The notes beneath the pieces are model-generated. The model did no database searches, was not told where the DNA came from, and was given only the letters and a program-made list of their open reading frames with translations. From positions 372,001 to 436,000 of the forward strand of contig CABIZV010000004.1 in the NCBI GenBank assembly GCA_902363335.1: a DNA stretch of 64,000 bases, given 5' to 3'. The number at the start of each line of letters is the position of its first letter. Position 1 is the first letter of the stretch. The translations under genes were made by a program, and so were the position numbers. Shown one piece after another: positions 9,066 through 17,616 of the stretch. This DNA comes from Enterobacteriaceae bacterium. Lineage in GTDB: Bacteria; Pseudomonadota; Gammaproteobacteria; Enterobacterales; Enterobacteriaceae.

Positions 9066-9953
9066 ATGCAAAAACGTATGGGCATGATTCTGGCGGTCGC
9101 GCTGGCGCTCGGGTTGACCACGCAAGTGGCGGTAGCAAAAACGCTTAATGTGGTCAGCAGTTTTTCGGTGCTTGGCGACATGGTGCAGCAGATAGGGGGC
9201 GAGCATGTGCACGTCGATACGCTCGTCGGGCCGGACGGCGACCCGCACACGTTTGAGCCATCGCCTAAGGATAGTGCGTTGCTCAGCAAGGCGGATGTGG
9301 TGGTGGTGAACGGTCTGGGGCTGGAAGGCTGGCTCGACAGGCTGATTACAGCCTCGGGATTTAAAGGTGAGTTGATAATCGCCTCGACGGGCGTGAAAAC
9401 GCATACGCTTGATGAGGACGGAAAAACGGTAACCGATCCGCATGCCTGGAACAGTGCTGCGAACGGCGCGCTCTATGCACAAAATATTCTCAATGGGCTG
9501 GTGAAGGTGGATCCTGAGGATAGCGTGGCGCTAAAGGCATCCGGCGAACGCTATATCGGTAAGCTTTATGAGCTGGACAGTTGGGCGAAAAACCAGTTTA
9601 GCGGTATTGCGCCGGCAAAACGTAAAGTGTTGACCAGCCATGATGCGTTTGGCTATTTCTCACGGGCCTACGGTGTGACGTTCCTTGCTCCGCAGGGGCT
9701 ATCATCGGAAAGTGAAGCCAGTGCTGCGCAGGTGGCGGCGCTGATTAAGCAGATTAAGGCTGATGGCGTACACACCTGGTTTATGGAAAATCAGCTCGAC
9801 CCGCGTCTGGTAAAACAAATCGCGACGGCGACCGGCTCACAGCCTGGCGGTGAACTGTATCCTGAGGCGCTGTCGAATCCGGGTGGCGTTGCAGATAGCT
9901 ACGTGAAAATGCTACGCCATAATGTGAAGTTAATTGCAGCAAGCATGCGCTAA
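9066..9953 (+). CDS. Metal ABC transporter substrate-binding protein
   Basis: Periplasmic cluster A-I metal-binding protein, 295 residues from MQKRMGMILAVALALGL, with a signal peptide ending about VAVA-K. Candidate metal ligands sit in GDPHTFEPSP, DPHAWNSA and the later Glu/Asp segments (SSESEAS, MENQLDP). The long His-rich loop of ZnuA is missing; the loop is short with one His (THTLDEDGKTVTDPH). The ATG at 9066 has GTGAGG at good distance; a GTG at 9054 overlapping the permease stop is the alternative start. Confidence 0.86.
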   Translation: MQKRMGMILAVALALGLTTQVAVAKTLNVVSSFSVLGDMVQQIGGEHVHVDTLVGPDGDPHTFEPSPKDSALLSKADVVVVNGLGLEGWLDRLITASGFKGELIIASTGVKTHTLDEDGKTVTDPHAWNSAANGALYAQNILNGLVKVDPEDSVALKASGERYIGKLYELDSWAKNQFSGIAPAKRKVLTSHDAFGYFSRAYGVTFLAPQGLSSESEASAAQVAALIKQIKADGVHTWFMENQLDPRLVKQIATATGSQPGGELYPEALSNPGGVADSYVKMLRHNVKLIAASMR

Positions 9954-9958
9954 TCAGT

Positions 9959-9978
9959 AACCGGCCTCAGGGCCGGTT
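9959..9978 (+). terminator. Hairpin ending the metal ABC operon
   Basis: Stem AACCGGCC / GGCCGGTT with a TCAG loop, 6 bases after the binding-protein stop, followed by ATCCTTTC. Likely rho-independent terminator. Confidence 0.7.
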
Positions 9979-10148
9979 ATCCTTTCGATTGTGCCATTCG
10001 TGGTATTGGTCATCCTTTTGCGAAAATGCCGATTCACGCGGTTGACGCCATTTTCTGAATACCCCTCGTAAAATCGTTATCCCGTCCCCATATCTCTTCT
10101 GAAAGTGCTATCTTTGATGGCCTCTTTATCTGGCGAGTCGGAGCGATA

Positions 10149-10646
10149 ATGACAGATAGCGAATTAATGCAACTGAGTGAGCAGGTTGGGCTGGCGCTGA
10201 AGGCGCGTGGCGCAACGTTGACGACAGCGGAGTCCTGTACCGGCGGCTGGATTGCGAAAACCCTCACTGATATTGCCGGGAGCTCGGCATGGTTTGAGCG
10301 CGGTTTTGTCACCTACAGCAATGAAGCCAAATCGCAGATGATTGGCGTGCGTGAAGTGACGCTTATGCAGCACGGCGCGGTCAGCGAACCGGTGGTGGTT
10401 GAAATGGCGGTTGGTGCTTTGCGGGCGGCGCGGGCCGACTTCGCTGTTTCGGTTAGCGGTATTGCCGGGCCGGACGGGGGGAGCGCAGAAAAGCCGGTGG
10501 GAACCGTGTGGTTTGGCGTAGCCAGCGCCACCGGGCAGGGCGTTACGCAGTGTGAATGCTTCTCCGGCGACAGGGAATCGGTACGCCGACAGGCGACAGC
10601 GTATGCGCTAAATCTTCTCTGGCAACAATTTCTACAAAATACTTGA
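10149..10646 (+). CDS. pncC: Nicotinamide-nucleotide amidohydrolase PncC
   Basis: Deamidates NMN to nicotinate mononucleotide in pyridine-nucleotide salvage; formerly ygaD (CinA-like). 165 residues, the usual length of a stand-alone CinA C-terminal domain. The catalytic serine context TTAESCTGGWIAKT lies at about residues 25-38, and the GIAGPDGGS motif follows. It sits directly before recA, as in E. coli. Confidence 0.95.
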   Translation: MTDSELMQLSEQVGLALKARGATLTTAESCTGGWIAKTLTDIAGSSAWFERGFVTYSNEAKSQMIGVREVTLMQHGAVSEPVVVEMAVGALRAARADFAVSVSGIAGPDGGSAEKPVGTVWFGVASATGQGVTQCECFSGDRESVRRQATAYALNLLWQQFLQNT

Positions 10647-10670
10647 TACTGTATGAGCATACAGTATAAT
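10643..10670 (+). promoter_or_regulatory. recA promoter with LexA box
   Basis: TTGATA (-35, 10643-10648) and TATAAT (-10, 10665-10670) with a 16-bp spacer. The spacer is a LexA site, TACTGTATGAGCATACAGTA at 10647-10666, with core CTG-N10-CAG. Same arrangement as in the E. coli recA promoter, so recA is SOS-induced. Confidence 0.97.
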
Positions 10671-10726
10671 TGCTTCAACAGAACAGAATTCACTTTCCGG
10701 TAACACCCGGTATGACAGGAGTAATA

Positions 10727-11785
10727 ATGGCTATCGACGAAAACAAACAGAAAGCGTTGGCGGCAGCGCTGGGCCAGATCGAAAAGCAATTCGGTAAAGG
10801 CTCCATCATGCGTCTGGGTGAAGACCGTACCATGGACGTGGAAACTATCTCTACCGGTTCGCTTTCACTGGATATCGCGCTGGGCGCAGGTGGCCTGCCA
10901 ATGGGCCGTATCGTCGAAATCTACGGGCCAGAATCCTCCGGTAAAACCACGCTGACGCTGCAGGTTATTGCCGCGGCGCAGCGTGAAGGTAAAACCTGTG
11001 CGTTCATCGATGCTGAACACGCGCTGGACCCAGTTTATGCCCGCAAGCTTGGCGTTGATATCGATAACCTGCTGTGTTCTCAGCCGGACACCGGTGAACA
11101 GGCGCTGGAAATCTGTGACGCACTGGCACGTTCAGGCGCAGTAGACGTTCTCGTCGTCGACTCCGTGGCGGCACTGACGCCAAAAGCGGAAATTGAAGGC
11201 GAAATCGGTGACTCCCATATGGGCCTTGCGGCACGTATGATGAGCCAGGCGATGCGTAAGCTGGCCGGTAACCTGAAACAGTCCAATACGCTGCTGATCT
11301 TCATCAACCAGATCCGTATGAAAATTGGCGTGATGTTCGGTAACCCAGAAACCACGACCGGTGGTAACGCGCTGAAATTCTACGCCTCTGTCCGCCTCGA
11401 CATCCGTCGTATTGGTGCCGTTAAAGATGGCGATAATGTCATCGGTAGCGAAACCCGCGTGAAAGTGGTGAAGAACAAAATTGCTGCACCATTCAAACAG
11501 GCTGAATTCCAGATCCTCTACGGGGAAGGCATTAACTTCTTCGGCGAGCTGGTCGACCTGGGCGTGAAGGAAAAACTGATTGAAAAAGCCGGTGCCTGGT
11601 ATAGCTACAACGGTGATAAAATTGGTCAGGGTAAAGCGAACGCAATTTCCTGGCTGAAAGAGAACCCGGCTGCGGCGAAAGAAATTGAGAAGAAAGTGCG
11701 TGAACTGCTGCTCAATAACCAGGACTCAACGCCAGACTTCGTTGTTGATAACAACAGCGTTGAAGAAACTAAAGAAGACTTCTGA
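10727..11785 (+). CDS. recA: Recombinase RecA
   Basis: DNA strand-exchange protein and LexA co-protease. 352 residues from MAIDENKQKALAAALG, with Walker A GPESSGKTT (66-74), the L1/L2 DNA-binding loops (around GEIGDSHMG and FGNPETTTGGNALKFY) and an acidic tail ending EETKEDF. An upstream in-frame ATG at 10670 lies inside the promoter and is not used. Followed by a terminator and recX. Confidence 0.99.
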   Translation: MAIDENKQKALAAALGQIEKQFGKGSIMRLGEDRTMDVETISTGSLSLDIALGAGGLPMGRIVEIYGPESSGKTTLTLQVIAAAQREGKTCAFIDAEHALDPVYARKLGVDIDNLLCSQPDTGEQALEICDALARSGAVDVLVVDSVAALTPKAEIEGEIGDSHMGLAARMMSQAMRKLAGNLKQSNTLLIFINQIRMKIGVMFGNPETTTGGNALKFYASVRLDIRRIGAVKDGDNVIGSETRVKVVKNKIAAPFKQAEFQILYGEGINFFGELVDLGVKEKLIEKAGAWYSYNGDKIGQGKANAISWLKENPAAAKEIEKKVRELLLNNQDSTPDFVVDNNSVEETKEDF

Positions 11786-11810
11786 TAATCTCGGAACTCG
11801 GAATTGAAAC

Positions 11811-11835
11811 AAAGGGCTGCTTATGCAGCCCTTTT
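11811..11835 (+). terminator. recA terminator / recX attenuator
   Basis: Stem AAAGGGCTGC / GCAGCCCTTT with a TTAT loop and trailing Ts, between recA and recX. In E. coli, recX is made by read-through of this terminator; the same layout is seen here. Confidence 0.88.
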
Positions 11836-11861
11836 GCATTTATTACGTTGGTGGGAAAACG

Positions 11862-12362
11862 ATGACTGAACAATCACCACGCCGTTCCGCCTATGCCCGT
11901 CTGCTGGACAGGGCTATCAGGATCCTTGCGATGCGCGACCATAGCGAACAGGAGCTGCGGCGTAAGCTCACCGCGCCGGTGATGGGGAAAAATGGCCCTG
12001 AACCCATTGATGCCCCGCCGGAAGACGTAGAGAAAGTGGTCGCATGGTGTCATGAAAATCGCTATCTCGACGATGGCCGATTTGTACAACAGTTTATGGC
12101 TGGGCGTAGCCGCAAAGGGTATGGGCCTGCGCGTATTCGTCAGGAGTTAGGGCAGAAGGGCATTGCGCGCGAGGCCATTGAGCAAGCGATGCGCGAATGT
12201 GATATTGAGTGGGCGCAGCTGGCGCGCGATCAGGCGCTGCGTAAATATGGTGAGCCGCTGCCAACCACCTTCCCGGAAAAGGTCAAAATCCAACGCTTTT
12301 TGCTCTATCGAGGCTACCTGATGGAAGATATCCAGGAAATATGGCGAAATTTTGCGGATTGA
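11862..12362 (+). CDS. recX: RecA regulator RecX
   Basis: Small alpha-helical protein that caps and inhibits RecA filaments. 166 residues from MTEQSPRRSAYARLLDRA, with the conserved RDHSEQELRRKL and GRSRKGYGPARIRQEL segments. The true start is 13 codons inside the longest open frame; that extension runs back into the terminator. Expected to be SOS-linked through recA read-through. Confidence 0.95.
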   Translation: MTEQSPRRSAYARLLDRAIRILAMRDHSEQELRRKLTAPVMGKNGPEPIDAPPEDVEKVVAWCHENRYLDDGRFVQQFMAGRSRKGYGPARIRQELGQKGIAREAIEQAMRECDIEWAQLARDQALRKYGEPLPTTFPEKVKIQRFLLYRGYLMEDIQEIWRNFAD

Positions 12363-12491
12363 GCGCACTCGGGATTTTACTTCCCTCTAAAGAAAACTTA
12401 TCTTATTCCCACTTTTTCCGTCCGACGCGAGTCGTTTTTTCCAGAACTCGCGTCTGCGACGAACGTCCCTTAGCTTGATTTCAGGATAATT

Positions 12492-15119
12492 ATGAGCAAG
12501 AGCACCGCTGAGATCCGTCAGGCGTTTCTCGACTTTTTCCATAGTAAAGGCCATCAGGTTGTTGATAGCAGCTCCCTGGTGCCACATAACGACCCAACGC
12601 TGCTGTTTACCAATGCTGGGATGAACCAGTTCAAGGATGTGTTCCTTGGCCTCGACAAGCGTAATTACACGCGTGCGACAACCTCGCAGCGCTGCGTACG
12701 TGCCGGTGGTAAACACAACGATCTGGAAAACGTCGGCTATACCGCCCGTCACCATACCTTCTTCGAAATGCTGGGCAACTTCAGCTTTGGCGACTACTTC
12801 AAGCACGATGCCATCCAGTTTGCATGGGAACTGCTGACCGGTGAAAACTGGTTTGCGCTGCCAAAAGAGCGCCTGTGGGTGACCGTGTATGAAACCGATG
12901 ATGAAGCTTACGAAATCTGGGAAAAAGAAGTCGGTATCCCGCGTGAGCGCATTATCCGTATTGGCGATAACAAAGGTGCTGCGTACGCATCCGATAACTT
13001 CTGGCAGATGGGCGATACCGGCCCTTGTGGCCCATGTACCGAGATTTTCTACGATCACGGCGATCATATCTGGGGCGGCCCTCCGGGAACCCCTGAAGAA
13101 GATGGCGATCGTTACATCGAGATCTGGAACATCGTCTTCATGCAGTTCAACCGTCAGGCTGACGGCACCATGGAACCGTTGCCTAAACCATCCGTCGATA
13201 CCGGTATGGGGCTGGAGCGTATCACTGCCGTACTGCAGCACGTTAACTCCAACTATGACATCGACCTGTTCCGTAAACTGATCGACGCGGTTGCCAAAGT
13301 GACCGGCGCGACCGATCTGGGCAACAAGTCACTGCGCGTTATTGCTGACCACATCCGTTCTTGTGCGTTCCTGATTGCCGACGGCGTAATGCCATCCAAT
13401 GAAAGCCGTGGCTATGTGCTGCGTCGTATCATTCGTCGCGCAATCCGTCACGGCAACATGCTGGGCGCGAAAGACACCTTCTTCTACAAGCTGGTTGGGC
13501 CGCTCATTGACGTGATGGGTTCTGCGGGTGAAGAGCTTAAGCGTCAGCAGTCTCAGGTTGAACAGATCCTGAAGACCGAAGAAGAGCAGTTCGCTCGTAC
13601 GCTGGAGCGTGGTCTGGCGCTGCTTGATGAAGAGCTGTCTAAACTGTCTGGCGACACGCTGGATGGCGAAACCGCTTTCCGTCTGTACGACACCTACGGT
13701 TTCCCGGTCGACCTCACGGCGGACGTTTGCCGCGAGCGTAATATCAAAGTTGATGAAGCCGGTTTCGAAGCGGCTATGGAAGAGCAGCGCCGTCGTGCGC
13801 GTGAATCCAGCGGCTTTGGTGCTGACTACAATGCCATGATCCGCGTTGAAGGCGAGTCTGAGTTTAAAGGCTACGACCATCTGGAACTGAACGGTAAAGT
13901 CACTGCGCTGTTTGTGGATGGTAAGGCGGTAGATTCTATCGCTGCCGGTCAGGATGCGGTGGTTATCCTCGATCAGACGCCATTCTATGCGGAATCCGGC
14001 GGTCAGGTTGGTGATAAGGGTGAGCTGAAAGGCGCGGGCTTTAGCTTTGCGGTCAACGATACTCAGAAATATGGTCATGCGATTGGTCATCTTGGCCAAC
14101 TGGCTAGCGGTTCGCTGAAAGTGGGCGATGCCGTGCAGGCTGACGTTGATGAGGCACGCCGTGCCCGTATTCGTCTGAACCACTCTGCCACGCACCTGAT
14201 GCACGCAGCGCTGCGCCAGATTCTGGGCACCCATGTTGCGCAGAAAGGCTCATTGGTTAACGACAAACTCCTGCGTTTCGACTTCTCCCATAATGAAGCC
14301 ATGAAACCGCAAGAGATTCGCGCGGTTGAAGATCTGGTTAACGCGCAAATCCGCCGTAACCTGCCTATCGAAACCAACATCATGGATCTCGACGCGGCGA
14401 AAGCGAAGGGCGCAATGGCGCTGTTCGGTGAGAAATATGACGACCACGTGCGCGTACTGAGCATGGGCGACTTCTCAACCGAACTGTGCGGCGGTACTCA
14501 CGCTTCGCGTACGGGTGACATTGGTCTGTTCCGCATTGTCTCTGAGTCCGGTACAGCGGCAGGCGTGCGTCGTATTGAAGCCGTCACCGGTGAAGGTGCA
14601 ATGGCTACCGTGCATGCGCAAAGCGATCGTTTAGGTGAGATTGCCCATCTGTTGAAGGGCGATAGCCATAACGTGACCGAGAAAGTACGTAGCGTAATGG
14701 AACGTACTCGTCAGTTAGAAAAAGAATTACAGCAACTTAAAGAGCAGGCGGCAGCACAAGAGAGCGCTAATCTTTCCAGCAAAGCTGAGATGATTAGCGG
14801 TGTTAATCTATTGGTAAGTGAGCTTGTGGGCGTTGAGCCAAAAATGCTGCGTACCATGGTTGACGATCTCAAGAACCAGCTAGGTTCTGCCATTATCGTC
14901 CTGGCGACGGTTGATGAAGGTAAGGTTTCTCTGATTGCAGGCGTGTCTAAGGATGTGACAGACCGTGTGAAAGCAGGGGAGCTGATTGGTATGGTTGCTC
15001 AGCAGGTAGGTGGTAAAGGGGGCGGACGTCCGGATATGGCGCAAGCTGGCGGTACCGACGCATCTGCACTTCCTGCTGCATTGGCCAGCGTGAAAGACTG
15101 GGTAAGCGCTAAACTGTAA
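12492..15119 (+). CDS. alaS: Alanyl-tRNA synthetase AlaS
   Basis: Charges tRNA-Ala and edits Ser/Gly mischarges. 875 residues: N-terminal class II catalytic core (FTNAGMNQFKDVFLG, TTSQRCVRAGGKHNDLENVG), the tRNA-recognition region, the editing domain with zinc ligands HSATH (about residues 563-567) and CGGTH (about 665), then a coiled-coil and C-Ala domain with a Gly-rich GGKGGGRPDMAQAGG tail. Start MSKSTAEIRQAF has an upstream AGGA. Confidence 0.98.
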   Translation: MSKSTAEIRQAFLDFFHSKGHQVVDSSSLVPHNDPTLLFTNAGMNQFKDVFLGLDKRNYTRATTSQRCVRAGGKHNDLENVGYTARHHTFFEMLGNFSFGDYFKHDAIQFAWELLTGENWFALPKERLWVTVYETDDEAYEIWEKEVGIPRERIIRIGDNKGAAYASDNFWQMGDTGPCGPCTEIFYDHGDHIWGGPPGTPEEDGDRYIEIWNIVFMQFNRQADGTMEPLPKPSVDTGMGLERITAVLQHVNSNYDIDLFRKLIDAVAKVTGATDLGNKSLRVIADHIRSCAFLIADGVMPSNESRGYVLRRIIRRAIRHGNMLGAKDTFFYKLVGPLIDVMGSAGEELKRQQSQVEQILKTEEEQFARTLERGLALLDEELSKLSGDTLDGETAFRLYDTYGFPVDLTADVCRERNIKVDEAGFEAAMEEQRRRARESSGFGADYNAMIRVEGESEFKGYDHLELNGKVTALFVDGKAVDSIAAGQDAVVILDQTPFYAESGGQVGDKGELKGAGFSFAVNDTQKYGHAIGHLGQLASGSLKVGDAVQADVDEARRARIRLNHSATHLMHAALRQILGTHVAQKGSLVNDKLLRFDFSHNEAMKPQEIRAVEDLVNAQIRRNLPIETNIMDLDAAKAKGAMALFGEKYDDHVRVLSMGDFSTELCGGTHASRTGDIGLFRIVSESGTAAGVRRIEAVTGEGAMATVHAQSDRLGEIAHLLKGDSHNVTEKVRSVMERTRQLEKELQQLKEQAAAQESANLSSKAEMISGVNLLVSELVGVEPKMLRTMVDDLKNQLGSAIIVLATVDEGKVSLIAGVSKDVTDRVKAGELIGMVAQQVGGKGGGRPDMAQAGGTDASALPAALASVKDWVSAKL

Positions 15120-15137
15120 TAACGATAACGGCATACG

Positions 15138-15166
15138 GGCGCCTTAGCGTATTCGGATAAGGCGCC
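15138..15166 (+). repeat. REP-like hairpin after alaS
   Basis: GGCGCCTTA / TAAGGCGCC stem with an 11-base loop containing GTATTCGGA, 18 bases after alaS. It has the GGATAAGGCG look of an enterobacterial REP element and may also serve as a transcript 3' end. The rest of the 241-base gap to csrA shows no gene and should hold the csrA promoters. Confidence 0.55.
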
Positions 15167-15360
15167 TTGCATATGCGGTACTGATAACGATAAAGTCAGG
15201 TTGAAGTCATGTAGATCGGCTAGACTTACATCTAACAGAATGTGATGCCGTGACTGCTTACACATAAGGTGTTTGTCATCGCTGACCTTTTGGCGTTATA
15301 TGATGGAGAATGCCGGGATACAGAGAGACCCGACTCATTTAATCTTTCAAGGAGCAAAGA

Positions 15361-15546
15361 ATGCTGATTCTGACTCGTCGAGTTGGTGAAACCCTCATGA
15401 TCGGAGATGAGGTCACTGTGACTGTTTTAGGGGTAAAGGGTAACCAGGTACGCATCGGCGTTAATGCCCCTAAAGAGGTCTCCGTTCACCGTGAAGAGAT
15501 CTACCAGCGTATCCAGGCTGAAAAATCCCAGCAGTCCAGTTACTAA
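15361..15546 (+). CDS. csrA: Carbon storage regulator CsrA
   Basis: Dimeric RNA-binding post-transcriptional regulator recognising GGA motifs in leaders. 61 residues beginning [20 protein letters not shown], full length; residues of the RNA-binding face (L4, R6 region and [10 protein letters not shown]) are present. RBS AGGAGC at 15352-15357, itself a GGA motif that would permit autoregulation. Confidence 0.98.
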
Positions 15547-15552
15547 GTTATC

Positions 15553-15577
15553 GCGTCTCACCCAGTGGGTGAGACGC
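15553..15577 (+). terminator. csrA terminator hairpin
   Basis: Perfect 25-base dyad GCGTCTCACCCA-G-TGGGTGAGACGC just after csrA, followed after 14 bases by GGTTTTTCGTTTT. Likely the csrA transcript end. Confidence 0.75.
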
Positions 15578-15773
15578 AACTCCCCTCGGTTTTTCGTTTT
15601 ACCCTCTCATTTTTCCGCTTTTTCTTTCTGTAGCCTCATCCTATGCCAATATTTTGTTATGCCGGTTTGTGGTGTAAATCGCGTTTTATCTGTTGATAAA
15701 ATGCCCGTTTTGTCTTTTTTAACACCTTATTGCGCGTGAATTGTGCAAACGAAAAAAAACTGCGGAAAATTGT

Positions 15774-15801
15774 TTGACTTATAAGTCCCAGAAAGTAATA
15801 T
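15774..15801 (+). promoter_or_regulatory. Promoter of the serV-arg tRNA operon
   Basis: TTGACT (15774-15779), 16-bp spacer, TAATAT (15796-15801), followed by a GC-rich discriminator GTGCGCC typical of growth-rate-controlled stable RNA promoters. It is 64 bases before tRNA-Ser. The 318-base gap between csrA and the tRNA holds this promoter and the csrA terminator, and no gene. Confidence 0.8.
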
Positions 15802-15864
15802 GTGCGCCACGCAGCGACGAAGAGCAACTAACAAGTTCTTCGAAGCACTCGCAAGAGGCGTGTT

Positions 15865-15957
15865 GGTGAGGTGGCCGAGAGGCTGAAGGCGCTCCCCTGC
15901 TAAGGGAGTATGCGGTCAAAAGCTGCATCCGGGGTTCGAATCCCCGCCTCACCGCCA
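15865..15957 (+). tRNA. serV: tRNA-Ser (anticodon GCT)
   Basis: 93-base gene with encoded CCA, long variable arm and anticodon loop CTGCTAA (anticodon GCU, reads AGC/AGU). T-arm GGGGTTCGAATCCCC. First gene of the tRNA cluster downstream of csrA, matching E. coli serV. Confidence 0.97.
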
Positions 15958-15960
15958 TTT

Positions 15961-16037
15961 GCATCCATAGCTCAGCTGGATAGAGTACTCGGCTACGAAC
16001 CGAGCGGTCGGAGGTTCGAATCCTCCTGGATGCACCA
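15961..16037 (+). tRNA. argV: tRNA-Arg (anticodon ACG), copy 1
   Basis: 77 bases including CCA; cloverleaf with anticodon loop CTACGAA (ACG; A34 becomes inosine and reads CGU/CGC/CGA). Only 3 bases separate it from serV, so the two are processed from one precursor. Confidence 0.97.
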
Positions 16038-16100
16038 TCTTTATCAGTGTTGCGGCTTGTTGAGCGACATTGAATCGGTAGTAAAGCAGTAAATCCTGAT

Positions 16101-16177
16101 GCATCCATAGCTCAGCTGGATAGAGTACTCGGCTACGAACCGAGCGGTCGGAGGTTCGAATCCTCCTGGATGCACCA
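16101..16177 (+). tRNA. argY: tRNA-Arg (anticodon ACG), copy 2
   Basis: Same 77-base sequence as copy 1, 63 bases further on. The spacer ends in a segment (GTAGTAAAGCAGTAA...CCTGAT) repeated before copies 3 and 4, showing growth by tandem duplication. Confidence 0.97.
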
Positions 16178-16239
16178 TCTTTTATTCTGTGCGGCGGTTA
16201 TGCGGTACAGAGTATCGGTAGTAAAGCAGTAATCCTGAT

Positions 16240-16316
16240 GCATCCATAGCTCAGCTGGATAGAGTACTCGGCTACGAACCGAGCGGTCGGAGGTTCGAAT
16301 CCTCCTGGATGCACCA
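16240..16316 (+). tRNA. argZ: tRNA-Arg (anticodon ACG), copy 3
   Basis: Identical to copies 1 and 2; the repeat period from copy 2 is 139 bases. Confidence 0.97.
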
Positions 16317-16378
16317 TCTTCTACTTTGTAGCGCTTTTAGGTGATGCAGAGTATCGGCAGTAAAGCAGTAATCCTGAT

Positions 16379-16455
16379 GCATCCATAGCTCAGCTGGATA
16401 GAGTACTCGGCTACGAACCGAGCGGTCGGAGGTTCGAATCCTCCTGGATGCACCA
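16379..16455 (+). tRNA. argQ: tRNA-Arg (anticodon ACG), copy 4
   Basis: Identical to the other copies, again 139 bases from its neighbour. No strong terminator hairpin was seen in the following 150 bases, which are AT-rich. Confidence 0.97.
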
Positions 16456-16612
16456 TCTTTTCGTTATATCTCCCATATTTCCCTTTCGTAACACATTCTT
16501 TAATCTAAACTAATTCCAAATTTTATTTCTTATTGGCAGCCCATTCTTTCTTCTATAATTTATCCTTGTTTACGCCCTTATTCCGGCGATATCACTGCAA
16601 GGAAAGAAATCC

Positions 16613-16927
16613 ATGAAATGGTTCAAAGCAATGGCCGCTGCTAGTGCAGCGCTTCTGGTAGCTATCTCGCTGTCCGGCTGTGCGGGCTCGTCAACCAAAG
16701 AGAGTACCGGTGGCTATATTGATGACACTGTCGTCACCACCAAAGTCAAAACGGCTCTGTTTAGCGACAAAGAAATAAAATCCAGCGAAATTAATGTGCA
16801 GACCTTTAAAGGCCGCGTGCAGCTGAGCGGTTTTGTATCGTCAGCTGACGACGCAAAACGGGCGGTAGAGGTAACGCGTAAAGTACAAGGCGTTAGGATC
16901 GTTGAAAACGACATGAAAATTAAATGA
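16613..16927 (+). CDS. BON-domain lipoprotein
   Basis: 104 residues. Signal peptide with lipobox SLSGC (lipidated Cys at about residue 23), then one BON domain (about 35-104: DDTVVTTKVKTALFSDKEI, VQTFKGRVQLSGFVSSADDA, VQGVRIVENDMKI). BON domains bind phospholipid and are common in osmotically induced envelope proteins (OsmY, DolP). RBS AAGGAAAG. It stands alone between the tRNAs and yqaB with its own terminator; no precise role is known to me. Confidence 0.88.
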   Translation: MKWFKAMAAASAALLVAISLSGCAGSSTKESTGGYIDDTVVTTKVKTALFSDKEIKSSEINVQTFKGRVQLSGFVSSADDAKRAVEVTRKVQGVRIVENDMKIK

Positions 16928-16950
16928 TTTTCTGCATGCTGCAGAGACCA

Positions 16951-16972
16951 GGGCGCCTTCGGGCGCCTTTGT
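16951..16972 (+). terminator. Terminator after the BON lipoprotein
   Basis: GGCGCC-TTCG-GGCGCC hairpin followed by TTTGTCGTTT, 24 bases after the stop. Confidence 0.75.
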
Positions 16973-17049
16973 CGTTTCTGCGGCTTTCAGCGACAACCCG
17001 GGCCTTTTGCGATAAAGTAACATGACATTATCCGATGGGTGAGAAGACG

Positions 17050-17616
17050 ATGTACGAGCGCTATGCTGGATTGATTTTCGATATGGATGGCACCATCCTT
17101 GATACAGAACCTACGCATCGCAAGGCCTGGCGGGAAGTTCTCGGGCGTTATGGTATGCGCTTTGACGAGCAGGCGATGGTTGCGCTTAACGGCTCTCCGA
17201 CCTGGCGTATTGCACAAGCAATTATCGAAAGTCATGAGGCGGATTTAGATCCTCACTTTCTGGCGCGTGAAAAAACGGATGCCGTGAAAGCGATGCTGCT
17301 CGATTCTGTTACGCCATTGCCGCTGATTGAAGTGGTCAAAGCGTGGCACGGTCGTCGCCCTATGGCGGTTGGCACCGGGAGCGAAAGCGCGGTTGCTGAG
17401 GCTCTGCTCGCGCATTTAGGTCTGCGACACTATTTTGCGGCCGTGGTAGCCGCCGACCATGTTCAACAGCATAAACCTGCACCGGATACCTTTTTACTCT
17501 GTGCTGAACGCATGGGCGTTGCGCCTGAGCGCTGTGTGGTGTTCGAAGACGCTGATTTTGGTCTTCAGGCCGCCGTCGCCGCTGGGATGGATGCCGTTGA
17601 CGTTCGCTTGCTGTGA
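17050..17616 (+). CDS. yqaB: HAD phosphatase YqaB (fructose-1-phosphatase)
   Basis: Haloacid dehalogenase-family sugar phosphatase; E. coli YqaB acts on fructose 1-phosphate and 6-phosphogluconate. 188 residues from MYERYAGLIFDMDGT; motif I DMDGT carries the nucleophile Asp (about residue 11), motif II is GTGSES, motif III/IV is HKPAPDTF ... VFEDADFG. Start 5 codons inside the open frame, chosen for GAGAAG RBS spacing. Stop overlaps the yqaA start. Confidence 0.94.
   Translation: MYERYAGLIFDMDGTILDTEPTHRKAWREVLGRYGMRFDEQAMVALNGSPTWRIAQAIIESHEADLDPHFLAREKTDAVKAMLLDSVTPLPLIEVVKAWHGRRPMAVGTGSESAVAEALLAHLGLRHYFAAVVAADHVQQHKPAPDTFLLCAERMGVAPERCVVFEDADFGLQAAVAAGMDAVDVRLL

Noticed and set aside
12387..14234. 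Long minus-strand frames antisense to alaS
   Set aside because: Codon-bias shadows of a highly conserved, highly expressed gene.
15779..16108. 109-codon minus-strand frame over the tRNA genes
   Set aside because: Covers tRNA-Ser and tRNA-Arg; a known false ORF type.
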